NCBI GenBank assembly: GCA_937907325.1
Contig: CALERO010000047.1
Span: 1 to 8,290, forward strand
Length of the DNA: 8,290 nt
Source of the DNA: UBA4716 sp002438865
Lineage (GTDB): Bacteria; Bacillota; Clostridia; UBA1381
Direction of reading: 5' to 3'
Part shown: one piece after another, positions 5,788 to 8,290 of the stretch
Numbering within the stretch: position 1 is the stretch's first letter
Layout of the letters: every line of letters begins with the position of its first letter
The notes under the pieces: generated by a model
The model's database searches: none
Told to the model about the DNA's origin: nothing
What the model saw: the letters and a program-made list of their open reading frames with translations, nothing else
Position numbers and translations under genes: made by a program

Positions 5788-6770
5788 TTGTCCTCCTCTT
5801 TGTTTTCGGGAATACACGGCAGTATAGACGCTATCGCAACTTCTATCTGCGAGTCGTCCGGCTCACGTGTTGTAAGACGCTGAAGCCACAATCCCGGTTT
5901 TGACAGTGCGCCGACAAATTTATTTTTACTGCGTCCTGCCCATTTTATAACCTCGTATGACAATCCCGCAACCACCGGCATAAGCGCAAGGCGTGTTACC
6001 ATTCTCAAAAGCGTGCTTGCCACACCCGAAAAATTATCAAATCTCGGCAGAAGTGCAAAAACAAGTATGCTTATAAGCATTACAAACAAAAGAAAGCTTG
6101 TTCCGCATCTCGGGTGAAACCGTGTATGCTTTTTTATGTTTTCAACCGTTAATTCCTCCCCTGCCTCATAGCAGGCTATGGTTTTATGCTCTGCACCGTG
6201 ATATTCGTACACACGCTTTATCTCGCTCATTTTCGATACAAGCGCCATATATCCCAAAAATATCGCCATTCTTATAACGCCCTCAAACAGGCTTGTAAAC
6301 GTATGTGTTCCCGTAATTGCCGCAAGGAACGAAACCTTTGCGCCCAGCAGCTCCACGCCTTTTGTAAGAAAAGCCGGCAAAAGCATAAACAGTCCTATGC
6401 TGAAAATTACCGATATGAACACCGAAAAGTATATCACAACGTCTTTGAGTTTATCGCCGAGTTTTTCTTCAAGCCATTTGTCAAACTTGCTTTCTTCTTC
6501 CTCCTCACCCTCGATGTCCACAAAGCTTGCGCTGTACATAAGCGCTTTAATGCCGATTACAAGGCTTTCGATAAAGCCGATACACCCTCTTATTATCGGC
6601 AGACGGCATATCTTGTTTTTCTTTGTTGTGCCGTTATCCTCTATCTTTTTTTCTATTTCGCCGTCAGGCTTTCTCACTGCGACAACCGTTTTGTGAGGAC
6701 CTCGCATCATTACGCCCTCCATTACCGCCTGACCGCCTATTGATGTTATATGAATTTGTTTTTCTTCCAT
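5781..6770 (-). CDS. yqhQ: DUF1385 family membrane protein (YqhQ)
   Basis: A 329-residue membrane protein of the DUF1385 family, whose function is not known. Hallmarks are all present: IGGQAVMEGVMMRGP (11-25), LPIIRGCIGFIESLVIG (57-73), YHGAEHKTIACYE (190-202), HPRCGTSFLLFVML (219-232) and the C-terminal LQRLTTREPDDSQIEVAIAS (296-315). Hydrophobic segments lie near 110-135, 142-152, 163-180, 224-242 and 255-275. A soluble acidic stretch (88-93, mostly Glu) sits between the first conserved block and the membrane part. Conserved His191, His195, His219 and Cys222 could bind a metal, which is inference. The ATG at 6770 is chosen over one at 6833 because AAGGA lies 8 bases upstream, the family starts close to the GGQAVMEG block, and the longer form would overlap the J-domain gene. 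DUF1385 next to prmC is a recurrent Firmicute arrangement. Confidence 0.92.
   Translation of the reverse strand: MEEKQIHITSIGGQAVMEGVMMRGPHKTVVAVRKPDGEIEKKIEDNGTTKKNKICRLPIIRGCIGFIESLVIGIKALMYSASFVDIEGEEEEESKFDKWLEEKLGDKLKDVVIYFSVFISVIFSIGLFMLLPAFLTKGVELLGAKVSFLAAITGTHTFTSLFEGVIRMAIFLGYMALVSKMSEIKRVYEYHGAEHKTIACYEAGEELTVENIKKHTRFHPRCGTSFLLFVMLISILVFALLPRFDNFSGVASTLLRMVTRLALMPVVAGLSYEVIKWAGRSKNKFVGALSKPGLWLQRLTTREPDDSQIEVAIASILPCIPENKEEDKW
5792..5797 (-). promoter_or_regulatory. Shine-Dalgarno site of prmC, inside the DUF1385 3' end
   Basis: AGGAGG on the minus strand, 4 bases from the ATG at 5787. It supports this start over the ATG at 5817 and ties prmC translation to the preceding gene. 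Confidence 0.75.
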
Positions 6771-6778
6771 TTCTCCGT

Positions 6779-6783
6779 TCCTT
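6779..6783 (-). promoter_or_regulatory. Shine-Dalgarno site of the DUF1385 gene
   Basis: AAGGA on the minus strand, 8 bases from the ATG at 6770 and within the 17-base gap after the J-domain gene stop. A second GGAG lies at 6773-6776, too close to the start to be ideal. Together they fix the start at 6770 rather than 6833. Confidence 0.6.
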
Positions 6784-6787
6784 TCCG

Positions 6788-7342
6788 TCAACAGCATCTT
6801 AAGCACGTACAACAGCCGAGCGGACACAGGCAAAGCCCCGGTCCCGCAACGGTGGTTGTTCTGTAAGATGTGTTTCTGTTTGTTATACTGTCAAGCGCCG
6901 CACGATATTCGCTGTTATTCGGATTCATCGCACAGGCTTGCTTTAAATTGGTTACAGCCTGATCATACCACCCTCTGCGCAGACAGATAACTCCGTTTAA
7001 ATAATACCACTCGTCCGTTTTTGGCAGAGAATTGAGCATAACGAGTGCGTCCATAAGTCTGTTTTGCGATACAAGGCTCCGCACCGCCGAGAAACTCGGC
7101 TCTGATGATGCGGAATAATATCCTCCGCCTGAAGTGTTTGCGGTTTTCTGAGCCGTTTTATTGTTTGTAAGCATATCATATGCCTTGTTTATATTCTTCA
7201 TTTTTTCCGCCGCCAAATCGGCAAGGGGATTATTAACGTACCTGTCGGGGTGATATTTTTTTACCAATTCACGATATGCCTTTTTTATCGTTTCTTCATC
7301 GGCATCGTGGCTCACGCCCAAAACTTCATATGGATCCATCAT
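6788..7342 (-). CDS. J-domain protein with TPR-like repeats and a cysteine-rich C-terminal tail
   Basis: A 184-residue protein. Residues 3-60 form a complete J domain (DPYEVLGVSHDADEETIKKA at 3-22) with the HPD triplet at 31-33 that stimulates the ATPase of DnaK/Hsp70. A Ser/Gly linker (70-84) leads to TPR-like helices (85-107 and 112-151; WYYLNGVICLRRGWYDQAV at 112-130, then PNNSEYRAAL). The last 14 residues hold seven cysteines (171, 173, 177, 178, 180, 183, 184). It lacks the G/F region, zinc domain and substrate-binding domain of true DnaJ, so it is a specialised co-chaperone rather than DnaJ. The tail could bind metal, a cluster or a membrane; none is shown. It overlaps the DUF5685 gene by 17 bases. 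A second ATG directly follows the first (7339), and GGAG at 7346-7349 fits that one better by spacing. Confidence 0.88.
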   Translation of the reverse strand: MMDPYEVLGVSHDADEETIKKAYRELVKKYHPDRYVNNPLADLAAEKMKNINKAYDMLTNNKTAQKTANTSGGGYYSASSEPSFSAVRSLVSQNRLMDALVMLNSLPKTDEWYYLNGVICLRRGWYDQAVTNLKQACAMNPNNSEYRAALDSITNRNTSYRTTTVAGPGLCLCPLGCCTCLRCC

Positions 7343-8204
7343 TTTCTCCGTTCGTTTTATTTGTACCCAGTATCGAATACTGCTTTGCCTTAAGTCCCGT
7401 GTAAATTATATGTTCCAAAAGGCTTTTGTTTTTATATATCTTTAACAACTCAAAGCTTGACGCAATGTTTTCAAGCGTAAACGTAAGCGATACGTCAAGC
7501 TGTTCTGCCGTGTCACGGCGGTACTTTTTAAAAACCGTATACCCTGCGGCAAGAAACGGATTGTACGAACCGCCCTTTCTGTCCTTTTCCATATCGTTAT
7601 ATGCGTCAGCAACATATATCCATCTTCCCGTATTGTAGCCGAGCCATGCAAGCACACGCCGAGTTTTTTCGTCTTTTATAAAATCGGGCGTGAAAATACA
7701 TTCGAGTATCTTTGCAAAACAGTCCGCACATCTGTCAATCTCAGCACAGTTTGCCCTTTCGAGTGCGCCGAGTTCTTTAAGCTGTTTTGTAATCTCATCA
7801 TACTGTCTTTGATAGCGTTTTTTTGAACGTTTAACGCCTTTTAAAAACAATACCGATTTGACAGCCGCTTTTATGCTTTTATCATCATTCACATCGTCAC
7901 GGAGTTTTAAATATGTCAGTATTGTGCCAATACATGCCGCGTACTCCAAAGCCTCATTGCTTACAGCATATTTTCGTCTTTCCTGTATGTGCGCCATACA
8001 TCTGAAATCTTTAAATTCGTCTTTTTCATCTGTCAGCGCCGAAAGAACAAGGGCGAGAAACGTTATGTCATAGCTAAGTCCCAGGCGTGCCGTCTGCGAC
8101 GCATATTTGCCCGTTGCCTTGCACAGACCGCAGTAATATGCGGTAAAAAGAGCGTAATCCTCTTTGCGCATTTCTTCACGGACTACCGTAACATAACCGA
8201 ACAT
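7326..8204 (-). CDS. DUF5685 family protein, possible class I isoprenoid-synthase-like fold
   Basis: A 292-residue, largely helical soluble protein recognised from its start MFGYVTV and AYYCGLCKA (22-30), which are typical of DUF5685, a family without known function. It has CxxC at 25-28, further cysteines at 69, 91, 153, 159, 162 and 169, a DDxxD motif at 103-107 (LRDDVNDDK) and a second aspartate motif DAYNDMEKDRKGGSYNPF (200-217). The two motifs resemble the DDxxDE and NxxRDxxEDxxRGRxYLP motifs of squalene/phytoene synthases, about 95 residues apart; this relation is my inference. No signal peptide or membrane segment is evident. AAGGAG at 8217-8222 lies 12 bases from the ATG, a long spacing, but the conserved MFGYV start supports this codon. 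It is the first gene of the operon and overlaps the J-domain gene, suggesting joint function. Confidence 0.85.
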   Translation of the reverse strand: MFGYVTVVREEMRKEDYALFTAYYCGLCKATGKYASQTARLGLSYDITFLALVLSALTDEKDEFKDFRCMAHIQERRKYAVSNEALEYAACIGTILTYLKLRDDVNDDKSIKAAVKSVLFLKGVKRSKKRYQRQYDEITKQLKELGALERANCAEIDRCADCFAKILECIFTPDFIKDEKTRRVLAWLGYNTGRWIYVADAYNDMEKDRKGGSYNPFLAAGYTVFKKYRRDTAEQLDVSLTFTLENIASSFELLKIYKNKSLLEHIIYTGLKAKQYSILGTNKTNGENDGSI

Positions 8205-8227
8205 AAGCTTGTTTCTCTCCTTACATA

Positions 8228-8233
8228 ATTATA
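8228..8233 (-). promoter_or_regulatory. Possible -10 box upstream of the DUF5685 operon
   Basis: A perfect TATAAT on the minus strand in an AT-rich stretch. No good -35 box is found 16-19 bases upstream, and a start 7 bases downstream would fall in the ribosome site, leaving almost no leader. It may be chance, or may need an activator; the true promoter could lie further right. Confidence 0.25.
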
Positions 8234-8245
8234 TATTAGCCGTTT

Positions 8246-8283
8246 GTAAAAGTCCGAAAACACAGATTTCAAGCGACTTTTAC
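8246..8283. repeat. Perfect 9-bp inverted repeat upstream of the DUF5685 operon
   Basis: GTAAAAGTC at 8246-8254 is the exact reverse complement of GACTTTTAC at 8275-8283, with a 20-base spacer. No T tract follows on either strand, so an intrinsic terminator is unlikely. It sits upstream of the candidate -10 box and could be a protein-binding site or a leader hairpin. The region 8205-8290 otherwise shows only the ribosome site of the DUF5685 gene. Confidence 0.45.
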
Positions 8284-8290
8284 TTGTTAA

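Noticed and set aside
6186..6743. A 185-codon plus-strand open frame
   Set aside because: It is antisense to the well-supported DUF1385 gene. Its Tyr/His/Lys/Phe-rich composition is typical of a shadow frame.
1..8290. Mobile element, CRISPR, defence system, tRNA or riboswitch
   Set aside because: No transposase or integrase, no spaced direct repeats, no cloverleaf and no riboswitch-like leader was seen; the leaders available (about 18-30 bases) are too short for a riboswitch.

Overview
The window looks like chromosomal core sequence from a Firmicute of class Clostridia, probably a lineage that forms spores or descends from spore formers. The evidence is gene content and order: a GerW/YtfJ-type sporulation protein beside a DUF2953 (YtfI-like) protein, a site-2 protease next to scpA-scpB, a TIGR03960-like radical SAM gene, and a DUF1385 (YqhQ) gene directly upstream of prmC. 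Shine-Dalgarno sites are strong (GGAGG type), genes overlap by a few bases, and ATA isoleucine codons are common. No mobile element, CRISPR array, tRNA or rRNA was seen. No stretch over 300 bases lacks a gene.

Layout. (1) Positions 1-3697, minus strand: a tightly packed operon read right to left, namely a site-2 protease (M50), scpA, scpB, a DUF2953 protein, gerW/ytfJ and the first 231 codons of a B12-binding-type radical SAM protein that runs off the left edge. The largest gap is 11 bases and four of the five junctions either overlap or carry the next gene's ribosome site inside the previous gene. (2) Positions 3698-3835: a compact divergent control region with two near-consensus vegetative promoters back to back. 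(3) Positions 3836-4966, plus strand: rmuC, the only plus-strand gene. (4) Positions 4945-4986: a 19-position palindrome holding the stop codons of convergent rmuC and prmC, a likely bidirectional terminator. (5) Positions 4969-8204, minus strand: a second operon read right to left, namely a DUF5685 protein, a J-domain/TPR-like protein with a cysteine-rich tail, DUF1385 (yqhQ) and prmC. (6) Positions 8205-8290: upstream region of this operon, AT-rich, with a perfect 9-bp inverted repeat.

How the genes work together. ScpA and ScpB are the non-SMC subunits of the condensin that compacts and segregates the chromosome. RmuC belongs to a family linked to DNA recombination and genome stability. PrmC methylates release factors for translation termination. 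The site-2 protease, DUF2953, GerW, DUF1385, DUF5685 and radical SAM proteins are conserved but poorly understood. The most interesting part is the DUF5685 plus J-domain pair. The DUF5685 protein has two aspartate-rich motifs that resemble those of class I isoprenoid enzymes (squalene/phytoene synthase type), and its partner carries a J domain, TPR-like helices and seven cysteines in its last 14 residues.
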